A stretch of DNA of 64,000 bases from Stutzerimonas stutzeri (GTDB lineage: Bacteria > Pseudomonadota > Gammaproteobacteria > Pseudomonadales > Pseudomonadaceae): the NCBI GenBank assembly GCA_002339675.1, contig DDKB01000017.1:124001-188000 (forward strand), in the 5' to 3' direction. Of this stretch, positions 33,916-42,461 are shown in pieces (within the stretch, counting starts at the first letter, position 1; every line of letters begins with the position of its first letter). The translations under genes were made by a program, and so were the position numbers. The notes under the pieces are model-generated. The model was not told where the DNA came from. It made no database searches and saw nothing but the letters and a program-made list of their open reading frames with translations.

Positions 33916-34587
33916 CTAAGCCTGGGCGCTCGCCTGGGTGCGTGCGTCAGCCCTGGCGTGGTGCATCCTGGTGGCCAAGGCGGTGGCCAGCATGGCGATC
34001 AGGGCGCCGACTGCCGCCACGGCCATGTCCTTCTGCGGGTCCCAGCGGTCGTTCTGCGTGGCCAGGAAGGTCCGTCCCAGGCCATCGCTGAGAAATTCCC
34101 CGCCGATCCATTCGATCAGTTCGTAGATCGCCGAGGTCGACAGCACGATGTCCACCGGCAGCACCAGGCTCCACAGGCCGGGGCGCAACCCAAGACGAAT
34201 CAGCACCTCGCGCATCGGATAGGCCAGCAACAGGCCATAGCTGAAGTGGGCCAGGCGGTCGTACTGGTTGCGATCCCATCCCAGTTGGCGGTTAAGGCTC
34301 TCGCCGGTCAGGGCCTGCCACCAGGCGTCATAGGGGACATGAGCATAGGTGTAGTGCGCGCCCAACTGATGGATGCACAGATACAGGAAGATCAGCGTCG
34401 CGGCGCTGGGCGAGGGCACGTAGTAGCGGTGGCCCAGCAGCAGGGCGGCGACCAGTCCGAAGACCAGCATGTTTTCCAGCAGCCAGTCATGGCGGTCGTA
34501 GGGGGCTATCGCCAGCCCTGCCCAGACCAGCAGGAACAGGCCGGCCAGGCCTAGCACATAGCGTCGCTGGTAACGCTCGGTCTCCAT
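33916..34587 (-). CDS. DUF2238 (YjdF-type) inner-membrane protein
   Basis: A 223-residue membrane protein with about six hydrophobic segments. The conserved parts are HQLGAHYTYAHVPYD, DRLAHFSYGLLLAYP and the acidic ELIEWIGGE segment, with WDPQKDM before the last helix. ATG 34587 has GGGAGA upstream; the longer open frame to 34989 overlaps the coxB region. Function unknown. Confidence 0.78.
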   Translation of the reverse strand: METERYQRRYVLGLAGLFLLVWAGLAIAPYDRHDWLLENMLVFGLVAALLLGHRYYVPSPSAATLIFLYLCIHQLGAHYTYAHVPYDAWWQALTGESLNRQLGWDRNQYDRLAHFSYGLLLAYPMREVLIRLGLRPGLWSLVLPVDIVLSTSAIYELIEWIGGEFLSDGLGRTFLATQNDRWDPQKDMAVAAVGALIAMLATALATRMHHARADARTQASAQA

Positions 34588-34729
34588 ATTCTTCTCTCCC
34601 AATATGTCCGGCTCTTGCATTAGGACCAGCGCAGCGGTGAGAGGGTCCCGCAGCGGGTGGAATCGAGCATCGGCCAACTTTTTGCGACGACTAAGGGTCA
34701 CAAACCTTGACGCTCCAGCGAGGCGGCCC

Positions 34730-35737
34730 ATGCCATTCATCGACAGTCCAGTGCGTATCCCCGTGTCCGGCGCCAGCCTCGGGCTAGCGCTGCTGACGCT
34801 GGCGGGCTGTGACGGGCAGCAATCGGCCCTCGCCCCGGCCGGCACGGGCGCGCAAAGCATCGCCACGCTGTTCTGGTGGATGGCGGGCGGTGCGCTGGCG
34901 ATCTGGCTGGTGGTGATGGGCATCGCGCTGTACGCCACCCAGGCGCGTCCGGAGGCGCACAGCCTTCGCGGTGCGCGCTGGCTGATCATCGGCGGTGGAA
35001 TCGTCTTTCCCGTGATCGTTCTGACCGGCCTGCTGATCTACGGCCTGATGCTGATGCCGCAGTTGAGCTTGTCCGAGAAGGTCGCTCTGCGCGTCGAGGT
35101 GTCCGGCGAGCAATGGTGGTGGCGGGTGCGCTACCGGACCGAGGCGGGTGAGGCCGTGGAGCTGGCCAACGAGATTCGCCTACCGGTGGGCGAGCGAGTG
35201 GCCTTCAGCCTGACCAGCCCGGACGTGATCCATTCGTTCTGGATTCCTTCGCTGGGCGGCAAGGTCGACATGATCCCCGGCCGCACCAACCAGCTGATAC
35301 TGGAGCCGACCCAGACCGGCACCTTCCGCGGCGCCTGCGCCGAGTTCTGCGGCACCGCCCATGCGCTGATGAATTTCGCCGTGGTGGTGATGCCCCGGGA
35401 GGCCTTCGACCAATGGCTCGCCGAGCAGGCCGAGCCTGCGCAGCAGCCGGCCGGCGAGCTGCAGCAGGCGGGCCAGCAAGCCTTTTTCGCCAATGGCTGC
35501 GGGGCTTGTCACCAGGTGCGCGGCACCGAGGCGGACGGCACGGTCGGGCCGGACCTGACCCACGTCGGCAGCCGCTTGACCCTGGCGGCCGGCACCCTGC
35601 CCGCCGATGTCGAGGCCTTCAAACGCTGGATCGGCCACAGCAGCGCGATAAAACCCGACGTGAAGATGCCGGCCTTCGGCATGCTGCCCGAGGCGCAGCT
35701 GACCGCCATGGCGCGCTACCTGAAGGGCCTCGAATGA
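34730..35737 (+). CDS. coxB: caa3-type cytochrome c oxidase subunit II with fused cytochrome c domain
   Basis: A 335-residue lipoprotein (lipobox LTLAGC, Cys27) with two membrane segments (about 46-67, 84-105). The periplasmic CuA domain has ligands His168, Cys203, Glu205, Cys207, His211 and Met214 (CAEFCGTAHALM). A C-terminal cytochrome c domain has haem motif CGACH (257-261) and a probable Met ligand in KMPAFGM. It accepts electrons and passes them to subunit I. ATG 34730 follows GCGAGG. It is the first gene of the oxidase operon and overlaps the next gene by ATGA. Confidence 0.92.
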   Translation: MPFIDSPVRIPVSGASLGLALLTLAGCDGQQSALAPAGTGAQSIATLFWWMAGGALAIWLVVMGIALYATQARPEAHSLRGARWLIIGGGIVFPVIVLTGLLIYGLMLMPQLSLSEKVALRVEVSGEQWWWRVRYRTEAGEAVELANEIRLPVGERVAFSLTSPDVIHSFWIPSLGGKVDMIPGRTNQLILEPTQTGTFRGACAEFCGTAHALMNFAVVVMPREAFDQWLAEQAEPAQQPAGELQQAGQQAFFANGCGACHQVRGTEADGTVGPDLTHVGSRLTLAAGTLPADVEAFKRWIGHSSAIKPDVKMPAFGMLPEAQLTAMARYLKGLE

Positions 35738-38262
35738 GCGAGCCGATTGAGTACGCCGACCCGCAGGAAGAGGCCCGCGCCAAAGCGCAGGCCGAACGCC
35801 TGGCGGCGGCCTGGAAGACACCCACCGGCTGGCGGTACTGGTCGGCGGTGAACAATACCGAGGTGGGCCTCTGGTACACCGGCGTGTCCTTCCTGTTCTT
35901 CCTGTTTGCCGGCGTACTGGCGATGCTGATCCGCGCCCAGCTAGCGGTGCCGAACAACGATCTGCTGTCGGCCGAAACCTACAACCAGGTCTTCACCCTG
36001 CACGGCTCGGTGATGATGTTTCTCTTTGGCGTGCCGATCTTCGAAGCCTTTTCCATCCTGATCCTGCCGCAGATGCTCGGCGCGCGGGACCTGCCCTTTC
36101 CGCGTCTGTCGGCCTACGGCTTCTGGTGTTTCATCATCGGCGGCGTGTTCGTCTGCGGCTCGATTTTTTTCGGCGTCGCGCCGCAAGGCGGCTGGTTCAT
36201 GTACCCGCCGCTCACCACCACTTATCAGGACGGCCTCGGCGCGGATATCTGGCTGCTCGGGCTGTCGTTCATCGAGGTGTCGTCGATCGCGGCGGCGGTG
36301 GAGCTGATCGTCGGCGTGCTGAAAACCCGGCCGCCGGGCATGCGCATCAACCTGATCCCGCTGTACTCCTGGTACATCCTGGTGGTGGCCGGGATGATCC
36401 TGTTCGCCTTCCCGCCACTGATCGCGGGCGACCTGTTGTTCGAGCTAGAGCGTGCCTTCGACTGGCCGTTCTTCGACCACACCCGCGGTGGCGATCCATT
36501 GCTCTGGCAGCACCTGTTCTGGATCTTCGGCCACCCCGAGGTCTACATCATCTTCCTGCCGGCGGTGGCGCTGGTGGCAACCATCGTGCCCACCGCCGCG
36601 GGGCGGCCGATTGTCGGCTACACCTTTATCGTGCTGGCAGCGGTGGGTACCGGTTTCATCAGTTTCGGGCTGTGGGTTCACCACATGTTCACCACCGGCA
36701 TGCCGGATATCTCGCTAGCGTTCTTTTCGGCAGCGTCCGAGGCGGTGGCGATCCCCACCGGTGTGCAAATCTTCTGTTTCCTGGCGACGGCGCTGGCGGG
36801 GCGCTTCGTCAAATCGGTGCCGATGCTGTTCGTCGCCGGTGCGCTGGCGATTTTCGTCCTCGGCGGGCTGACCGGGGTGATGGTGGCGCTGGCGCCGTTC
36901 GACTTCCAGGCGCACGACACCTATTTCATCGTCGCGCACCTGCACTACGTGCTGATCGGCGGCATGCTGTTCCCGGTCATCGCCGGCCTCTACTACTTCT
37001 TCCCGCTGGCGCGCAGCAAAACGCTGTCCGATCGGCTCGGGCGGATCGCCTTCTGGCTGATGTTCATCGGTTTCAACATTGCCTTTCTGCCCATGCATTT
37101 CACCGGTCTGCTGGGGATGCCGCGGCGGGTCTACACCTATGCGCCCGATATGGGCTTCGATGTGCTCAACCTGGTGTCCACGGTGGGCGCCTTCATCCTC
37201 GCCGCCGGGGTGGCGGTGCTGGTCTGGGACGTCTTGCGACCCAAGGGCAAACAGCCCTACAGCGCGCGCAACCCGTGGAACGCCGGAACGCTCGAATGGC
37301 TGGCCGAGATGCCCGGCATGCCCTGGGGCGCGCGCTCGATTCCGATCATCAAGAGTCGCTACCCGCTGTGGGACCAGCCAGACCTGATGCGCGACGTCGA
37401 CGCGGGGCGCTTCTATCTGCCCGATGCCGAGGAGGGCAAACGCGAGACCCTGATCAGCAGCATCATCGATGCCGAGCCGATCCAGTGCCTGCGTGTGCCG
37501 GGCCCGACCTTCCTGAGCCTGTGGGCGGCGGTCTTCACCGGTGGCCTGTTCATCTTCGCCACCTACAGCTGGTACGTCGCGGCGCTGGTCAGCGGTGGCC
37601 TGGCGCTGGTCACCATCCTGATCTGGCTATGGACCGGCACAGCGGTGATCCCGGAGAAGCCGAAAAAGGACATCGGCCTGGAGGTGACGGTGCCGCTCTA
37701 TGCCTCGGGCGCCAAGTCGGTGGGCTGGTGGGCCATGTTCATCACCATGATCGGCGACATGAGTGCCTTCGGCAGCCTGGTGTTCGGCTACTTCTTCTTC
37801 TGGACCGTGCACGAGGATTTCCCACCCGCCGATGCGGCCGGCCCCGGCGTCTTCTGGCCGGTATTGGGGCTGGGGTTGATTGCCGCATCCTGGGCGCTGA
37901 CGCTGCTGGCGCGGCGCTGCAACTTCCGTGATCAGGCGGCGGGCTTCTACGGCTCGCTGGGGCTGGCCGCGGTCTGCACTTTGGTGGGTGCTTATTCGAT
38001 GTGGGCTGGGCCGCATTTCAGCGGGCTCGATCCGACCACCAACGTTTACCCCGCCACGGTCTGGGTGTTGGTGCTCTGGTGTCTGATACATCTGGCCATC
38101 GGCCTGATCATGCAGCTCTACTGCTTGGCGCGACGTGCGGCCGGCCGGATGACGGCGGTGCATGACATCGATATCCGCAATGTCGCCCTGTTCTGGCACT
38201 TCATGTTCATCACCGTTGGCGTGACCGTGGCCGTCATCGCCGGCTTTCCGGAGGTGCTATGA
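35734..38262 (+). CDS. Cytochrome c oxidase subunits I and III, fused
   Basis: An 842-residue fusion. The subunit I part (about 1-600) has haem a ligand His in FTLHGSVMMF, GHPEVYIIF (CuB His, D-channel Glu, cross-linked Tyr), the CuB pair in WVHHMFTTG and the haem ligands in IVAHLHYVL. The subunit III part (about 660-842) begins near VPLYASGAKSVGWW. The D-channel entry Asp is present (GARDLPFPR), but the usual channel Asn residues are not. The K-channel Lys is replaced by Gln345 (IPTGVQIF). Such I+III fusions are known from Thermus caa3. Confidence 0.93.
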   Translation: MSEPIEYADPQEEARAKAQAERLAAAWKTPTGWRYWSAVNNTEVGLWYTGVSFLFFLFAGVLAMLIRAQLAVPNNDLLSAETYNQVFTLHGSVMMFLFGVPIFEAFSILILPQMLGARDLPFPRLSAYGFWCFIIGGVFVCGSIFFGVAPQGGWFMYPPLTTTYQDGLGADIWLLGLSFIEVSSIAAAVELIVGVLKTRPPGMRINLIPLYSWYILVVAGMILFAFPPLIAGDLLFELERAFDWPFFDHTRGGDPLLWQHLFWIFGHPEVYIIFLPAVALVATIVPTAAGRPIVGYTFIVLAAVGTGFISFGLWVHHMFTTGMPDISLAFFSAASEAVAIPTGVQIFCFLATALAGRFVKSVPMLFVAGALAIFVLGGLTGVMVALAPFDFQAHDTYFIVAHLHYVLIGGMLFPVIAGLYYFFPLARSKTLSDRLGRIAFWLMFIGFNIAFLPMHFTGLLGMPRRVYTYAPDMGFDVLNLVSTVGAFILAAGVAVLVWDVLRPKGKQPYSARNPWNAGTLEWLAEMPGMPWGARSIPIIKSRYPLWDQPDLMRDVDAGRFYLPDAEEGKRETLISSIIDAEPIQCLRVPGPTFLSLWAAVFTGGLFIFATYSWYVAALVSGGLALVTILIWLWTGTAVIPEKPKKDIGLEVTVPLYASGAKSVGWWAMFITMIGDMSAFGSLVFGYFFFWTVHEDFPPADAAGPGVFWPVLGLGLIAASWALTLLARRCNFRDQAAGFYGSLGLAAVCTLVGAYSMWAGPHFSGLDPTTNVYPATVWVLVLWCLIHLAIGLIMQLYCLARRAAGRMTAVHDIDIRNVALFWHFMFITVGVTVAVIAGFPEVL

Positions 38263-38684
38263 GCGAGAACCTGAGCGAACAGCAGCGGCTGGCCGATGAG
38301 CAGGCGCCGGAAGCACCCCTGCAGGAGCGCGACTCACTCTGGCTGATCACCTTCAGCCCGACCATCTGGGCCGTGCACTTCCTGCTGTCCTACATGGCCG
38401 CGTCGGTGTGGTGCGCGAAGGTAGCGGGCCGTGACGGCGAGCTAGGTGACATCCGCCTCGCCATCGGCGTGCTGACACTTGTAGCGCTGACCGGCATTGC
38501 ACTGACTGGCTGGCGCGGCTGGCGTCATCACTCCTTCGGAGACGAGACGGCGCCGCACGACTTCGACACGCCGGGCGACCGCCACCGTTTCCTGGGATTC
38601 TCAACGCTGCTGCTCAGCGGTCTGAGCTTTGTCGCGACGATTTTCGTGGCGCTGTGCGTGGTGTTCATCAGGAGTTGCGCATGA
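38259..38684 (+). CDS. Small membrane protein of the caa3 operon
   Basis: A 141-residue protein with three hydrophobic segments (about 27-50, 68-90, 112-138) and a charged N-terminus. It is not recognised by sequence. ATGA overlaps on both sides and GGAGG upstream show that it belongs to the oxidase operon. It may be an accessory oxidase subunit (a subunit IV-like role is a guess) or an assembly protein. Confidence 0.65.
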   Translation: MSENLSEQQRLADEQAPEAPLQERDSLWLITFSPTIWAVHFLLSYMAASVWCAKVAGRDGELGDIRLAIGVLTLVALTGIALTGWRGWRHHSFGDETAPHDFDTPGDRHRFLGFSTLLLSGLSFVATIFVALCVVFIRSCA

Positions 38685-39310
38685 TCTGGCGGCCGTTGGC
38701 GCTGATGCTCGGGCTGGTGACCCTGGGCGCCGTCTGGCTCGGGCCATTGCCGGATCTGGCGGACCGCTTGTTCGTCGGCCATATGTTGATGCACGTGATG
38801 GTCGTGGCGGTGGCGGCGCCGTTGCTGGCGATCGGTATGGCCGGCGGCCGGCTCGACGTCTCCAATCGCCTTCCTGTGCTGTTCTCGCCGATCCTGGCCT
38901 CGGTGCTTGAACTGTTCGTGGTCTGGGCCTGGCACATGCCGGCGCTGCACCATGCAGCGCGCACCTCGCAAGCGGCCGAATGGCTGGAGCAGGGCAGCTA
39001 CCTGCTGGTCGGCCTGCTGGTATGGCTCGCGGCGTTCGGCGGCGCGCGGCATCGGCGCGCCTTGGCCGGCATCGCCGGTCTGCTGCTGACCTCAATGCAC
39101 ATGACGCTCTTGGGTGTGCTGCTGGCGATGTCGGGTCGACCCTTGTTCGAGCACACCGGCTCGGCGCTGTCGGGCCTGACCCCGCTGGAAGATCAGCAAA
39201 TGGGCGGGGTCATCATGCTGGCCTTTGGCGGCAGTGCCTATCTCATCGGCGGGTTGTATCTGCTGTTCGGGCTTTTACAGGACAAGCGCCATGCCGTTTC
39301 AGCCAGCTAG
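38681..39310 (+). CDS. ctaG: CtaG-type cytochrome c oxidase assembly factor
   Basis: A 209-residue membrane protein of the caa3 CtaG family. It has HMLMHVMVVAVAAPLLAIG, the WAWHMPALHHAA segment with conserved His residues, HMTLLGVLLAMS and EDQQMGGVIM. The protein is thought to help CuB or haem assembly in caa3 oxidases. ATG 38681 follows AGGAG, and the frame overlaps the previous stop by ATGA. Confidence 0.85.
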   Translation: MIWRPLALMLGLVTLGAVWLGPLPDLADRLFVGHMLMHVMVVAVAAPLLAIGMAGGRLDVSNRLPVLFSPILASVLELFVVWAWHMPALHHAARTSQAAEWLEQGSYLLVGLLVWLAAFGGARHRRALAGIAGLLLTSMHMTLLGVLLAMSGRPLFEHTGSALSGLTPLEDQQMGGVIMLAFGGSAYLIGGLYLLFGLLQDKRHAVSAS

Positions 39311-40505
39311 ACGCATGCTTCGGCGAGGCCTGGCGTCCCTGCGGCGCTGGCTGTGCTGGCTGACCGGTGGCTCCTGGCGGCGCGTCGTGGCAGCCGTTGC
39401 GCTGCTGGCAGCGCTCGCGGGAACGGGCGCGTTCGTGCTGGTTTCCCTGGGGTTGGTTTCGATCAGCGCCAGCTCGGGTCATTGGAAGGCCACCGGCTGG
39501 CTGCTGCACTACGCCATGCGCCGCGCGGTCAGCACGCAGTCGATGGGCATCGAGGCGCCACCCTTGGATGACCCGGCGCTGGTGCTCAAGGGCGCAGGGC
39601 ACTATCACACCGGCTGCCTGGCCTGCCATGGCGCGCCAGGCCAGGCGCGCTCGCTGATCGTCCAGCAGATGACGCCGGAGCCACCATTCCTGCCGCCACG
39701 GGTCGCACACTGGACGCCGCAGGAGCTGTTCTGGATCGTCAAGCACGGCGTCAAGTTCACCGCCATGCCGGCCTGGCCTGCCCAGCAGCGGGACGATGAA
39801 GTCTGGGCCATGGTGGCCTTCCTGCGGGCGATGCCGAGCCTGTCGCCCGAGCGCTATCGGCAGCTGGCGCTGGGTGGGCGCAGCGATGACACCTTCGACC
39901 CGTTGCGTTCGCTGCAGGACCCGCTCGGTCCGGTCCTGGCCAACTGTAACCGCTGCCATGGCGAAGACGGCGGAGGTCGGGGCGAGGGCGCATTCCCTCG
40001 ATTGGCCGGGCAGAGCGAGGCTTATTTGCTCGGTGCGCTGCAGGCCTACGCCAGCGGCGAGCGGCATAGCGGCGTCATGCAACCGATCGCCGCGGGCTTG
40101 GAGCCGGAGGTGCGCGAGGCCTTGGCGCAGCATTACGCTGAGTTACCACCGGTCAGCCGAACGGACGCGCCGGAGCCGACGCCGGACGTCCTCGCCCAGG
40201 GCCTGTCGCTGGCCGAGCGTGGCGTACCCGAACGCGGCATTCCGTCGTGCCTGCACTGCCATGGCCCGAAAAACGGTCCGCGTAATCCGATGTACCCGAA
40301 CCTGGCGGGGCAGTACGCCCGCTACCTAAAATTGCAGCTTGAGTTGTTCACCGCGGGCAAGCGTGGTGGCACCGAGTACGCCCATATCATGCACAGCGCG
40401 GCGCAGCGGCTCACGTCGGAGCAGATGCAGGCGCTGGCCGACTACTACGCATCGTTGCCGGCAGCGTCCTCGCGCGCCGACTCCTCTGCGCAGGCCCCCC
40501 AATAG
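39291..40505 (+). CDS. Membrane-anchored three-haem cytochrome c
   Basis: A 404-residue protein with one N-terminal membrane segment (about 33-56) and three haem c motifs: CLACH (109-113), CNRCH (219-223) and CLHCH (320-324). Each precedes a cytochrome c fold of about 90-100 residues. It starts at ATG 39291, 20 bp inside ctaG, after AGGA. The likely role is to feed electrons from quinol-side donors or soluble cytochrome c to the CuA/haem c subunit. The first domain resembles the electron-transfer haem domains of alcohol or gluconate dehydrogenase cytochromes, so another dehydrogenase partner is possible. Confidence 0.85.
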   Translation: MPFQPARRMLRRGLASLRRWLCWLTGGSWRRVVAAVALLAALAGTGAFVLVSLGLVSISASSGHWKATGWLLHYAMRRAVSTQSMGIEAPPLDDPALVLKGAGHYHTGCLACHGAPGQARSLIVQQMTPEPPFLPPRVAHWTPQELFWIVKHGVKFTAMPAWPAQQRDDEVWAMVAFLRAMPSLSPERYRQLALGGRSDDTFDPLRSLQDPLGPVLANCNRCHGEDGGGRGEGAFPRLAGQSEAYLLGALQAYASGERHSGVMQPIAAGLEPEVREALAQHYAELPPVSRTDAPEPTPDVLAQGLSLAERGVPERGIPSCLHCHGPKNGPRNPMYPNLAGQYARYLKLQLELFTAGKRGGTEYAHIMHSAAQRLTSEQMQALADYYASLPAASSRADSSAQAPQ

Positions 40506-40517
40506 CAGAGGTGATGG

Positions 40518-41123
40518 ATGTTCGACAAGATCGTGGAAATCGTTTCGGCGTTCGGCTATATCGGCGTGTTCCTGCTGATGTTGCTGGAGAATATTTTCCC
40601 ACCCATTCCGTCGGAGCTGATCATGCCGCTGGCCGGCTTCGTCGCGGCGCGGGGTGACCTCAACTTCGTCGCGGTGATCCTGGTCGGCACGGCCGGCTCG
40701 GTGGTCGGTGCACTGCCCTGGTACTACGCCGGGGCCAAGCTCGGGCAAGACCGCATGAAGCGGCTGGCGCGCCGCTGGGGACATTGGCTGACGCTGTCGC
40801 CCGAGGACGTTGACAAAGCCGGCGCCTGGTTTGGTCGCCATGGCAAAAGCGCCGTGTTCGTGGGTCGCCTGGTACCGGCGGTACGTACGCTGATCTCGGT
40901 GCCGGCGGGCATCGTCGGCATGCCGATGACGCTGTTCCTGATCTATTCGACGCTGGGCTCGCTGATCTGGACCGCGCTGCTGGCGCTGGCCGGCTTCTTG
41001 CTCGAGTCGCAGTACGAAAAGGTCCAGCAATACCTCAATCCGGTGTCCACCGGGATCGTGGTGCTGATGGTGCTCTATTACCTCTACCGCCTGATCCGCC
41101 AGCGGTTCGCCCGGCGTGACTAA
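40518..41123 (+). CDS. DedA-family membrane protein
   Basis: A 201-residue DedA (SNARE-associated/VTT) protein. Visible are ENIFPPIPSELIMPLAGF, GALPWYYAGAKLG and the Arg-containing FVGRLVPAVRTLISVPAGI, all DedA hallmarks linked to lipid flipping and membrane-potential maintenance. ATG 40518 follows AGAGGTGA, 12 bp after the cytochrome gene. It may ride on the oxidase transcript. Confidence 0.87.
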   Translation: MFDKIVEIVSAFGYIGVFLLMLLENIFPPIPSELIMPLAGFVAARGDLNFVAVILVGTAGSVVGALPWYYAGAKLGQDRMKRLARRWGHWLTLSPEDVDKAGAWFGRHGKSAVFVGRLVPAVRTLISVPAGIVGMPMTLFLIYSTLGSLIWTALLALAGFLLESQYEKVQQYLNPVSTGIVVLMVLYYLYRLIRQRFARRD

Positions 41124-41179
41124 CTAACGGCGCGGCAGCGGACTGCAGCGTGACGTCGACATGCAGAAGCGCCGCTCCG

Positions 41180-41273
41180 GTAGGGCGGGCTTCAGCCCGC
41201 CCCTCGGATTGACGCCATGGGGTAGCGACTCGCCTGATAGACGCAGAGGGCGGGGCGAGGCCCAGCCCGCTAC
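41180..41273. repeat. Inverted pair of GTAG-type REP elements
   Basis: The forward element is GTAGGGCGGGCTTCAGCCCG (41180-41199, then CC). A related element, GTAGCGGGCTGGGCCTCGCC, lies in reverse orientation ending at 41273. Each can fold as a hairpin, and the GTAG 5' end is the tetranucleotide typical of RAYT-linked REPs. They lie between two convergent genes. Confidence 0.75.
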
Positions 41274-41280
41274 ACGGCGG

Positions 41281-42453
41281 TCAGGCGGCGCCAGCGGCGC
41301 GACGGTTGCGCTGGCACGGGTCGGTCACGGCGAAGACCTGTTCCCACATCTGCTCCGATTGCTGCTTGAGCGCGGCGGTGCGTGCCTGAATCAGCGCAGC
41401 GATGCGGGCACTGTCGTCGGTGACCAGGTCGAGCTTGCGCTTGATCTCGGCTTCGTCGCTGGTCACCTGGACCAGGCCTTCCGGGAAACCGTAGTCCTCG
41501 AACAGCATCTGGTACTTGTGGCTCCAGCCCGTGGCCAGCGCCGGCACGCCTTGCGACAGGGCACTGACCAGCCCGTGGAAGCGGCTACCGAGGGTGCCGC
41601 TGCAGGCACCGAGGATGCCCTTGATCTCCAGCGGGCCGCTTTCACGCACGATCGGGATGCCGCCGACGGCTGCCGAGACCTTTTCGGCCAGCGCCAGGTC
41701 GCCCTTGCCCTCGTGTACCAGCACGAAGGGTTTGGCGCCTTTTTCCAGCAGGTAACGGGTGCAGGTGATGAGGAACGGCAGGTAGGCATCGCGCGTCGGC
41801 TGGTCGGTTTTGTCCAGCATCCGGCAGTTGGGCACGATGCAGAAACGGTTCTGTTCGATGTCGAAGTCGGCGGGCAACACACCGCTGATGAGGTTGGTGA
41901 AATCCGGGGCCTGACGGACATTGTCGCGCTCGCCGGTCAGCCGGGTCAGGTGCTCGTAGGACACCCGCTCACGCGCGAACACCAGGTCGACGTTGTTCAC
42001 CACGGTCTTCATTGCCGCCTGGATCTTATCGGTGGTGAAGGGGCCGAGCGCCTGGGGCAGCAGGATCACGCGGGTGCCGTTACGCGCCCAGGCCTTGGCG
42101 GACTGGGCGAGCTCGATGCTCGGCTCGTCGCCCCACTGATCGCTGTAGGCAAAGCCGGCCGCATCGATGACCACGTCGACTTCCTTGTCCAGCACCACGC
42201 CGTACATCTCGCGCAGCTGGCGCGGCGCCAGGTTAGCCAGGTTGCCCCACTGGATGCCGTAGCGCCACAGCGAGGCTTTCGGGAAGAAGCCCAGTTTTGT
42301 GAACTTGCGGTAGGGGTGATCGGACTTCTCGGTGGTCGGGGCCATGACGAAGGTCGCGTCGGGATAGCGGGATTTCAGCTTCTGTAGCGCGGCATGCAGC
42401 ATCAGCTCCGCGCCCTTGTTGACGAATCCAGCCTTTCTGATCTCGATAATCAT
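41281..42453 (-). CDS. Polysaccharide pyruvyltransferase-family protein
   Basis: A 390-residue protein of the PS_pyruv_trans family (WcaK/CsaB-like). The conserved parts are RKAGFVNKGAELML, VIDAAGFAYSDQWG, ILLPQALGPF, the serine/arginine site LGSRFHGLVSAL and ALATGWSHKY. It would add pyruvate ketals to sugar residues of a surface glycan using PEP. It is third of a three-gene minus-strand cassette, 8 bp after the nitroreductase gene. Confidence 0.85.
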   Translation of the reverse strand: MIIEIRKAGFVNKGAELMLHAALQKLKSRYPDATFVMAPTTEKSDHPYRKFTKLGFFPKASLWRYGIQWGNLANLAPRQLREMYGVVLDKEVDVVIDAAGFAYSDQWGDEPSIELAQSAKAWARNGTRVILLPQALGPFTTDKIQAAMKTVVNNVDLVFARERVSYEHLTRLTGERDNVRQAPDFTNLISGVLPADFDIEQNRFCIVPNCRMLDKTDQPTRDAYLPFLITCTRYLLEKGAKPFVLVHEGKGDLALAEKVSAAVGGIPIVRESGPLEIKGILGACSGTLGSRFHGLVSALSQGVPALATGWSHKYQMLFEDYGFPEGLVQVTSDEAEIKRKLDLVTDDSARIAALIQARTAALKQQSEQMWEQVFAVTDPCQRNRRAAGAA

Positions 42454-42461
42454 CGTTTGCC

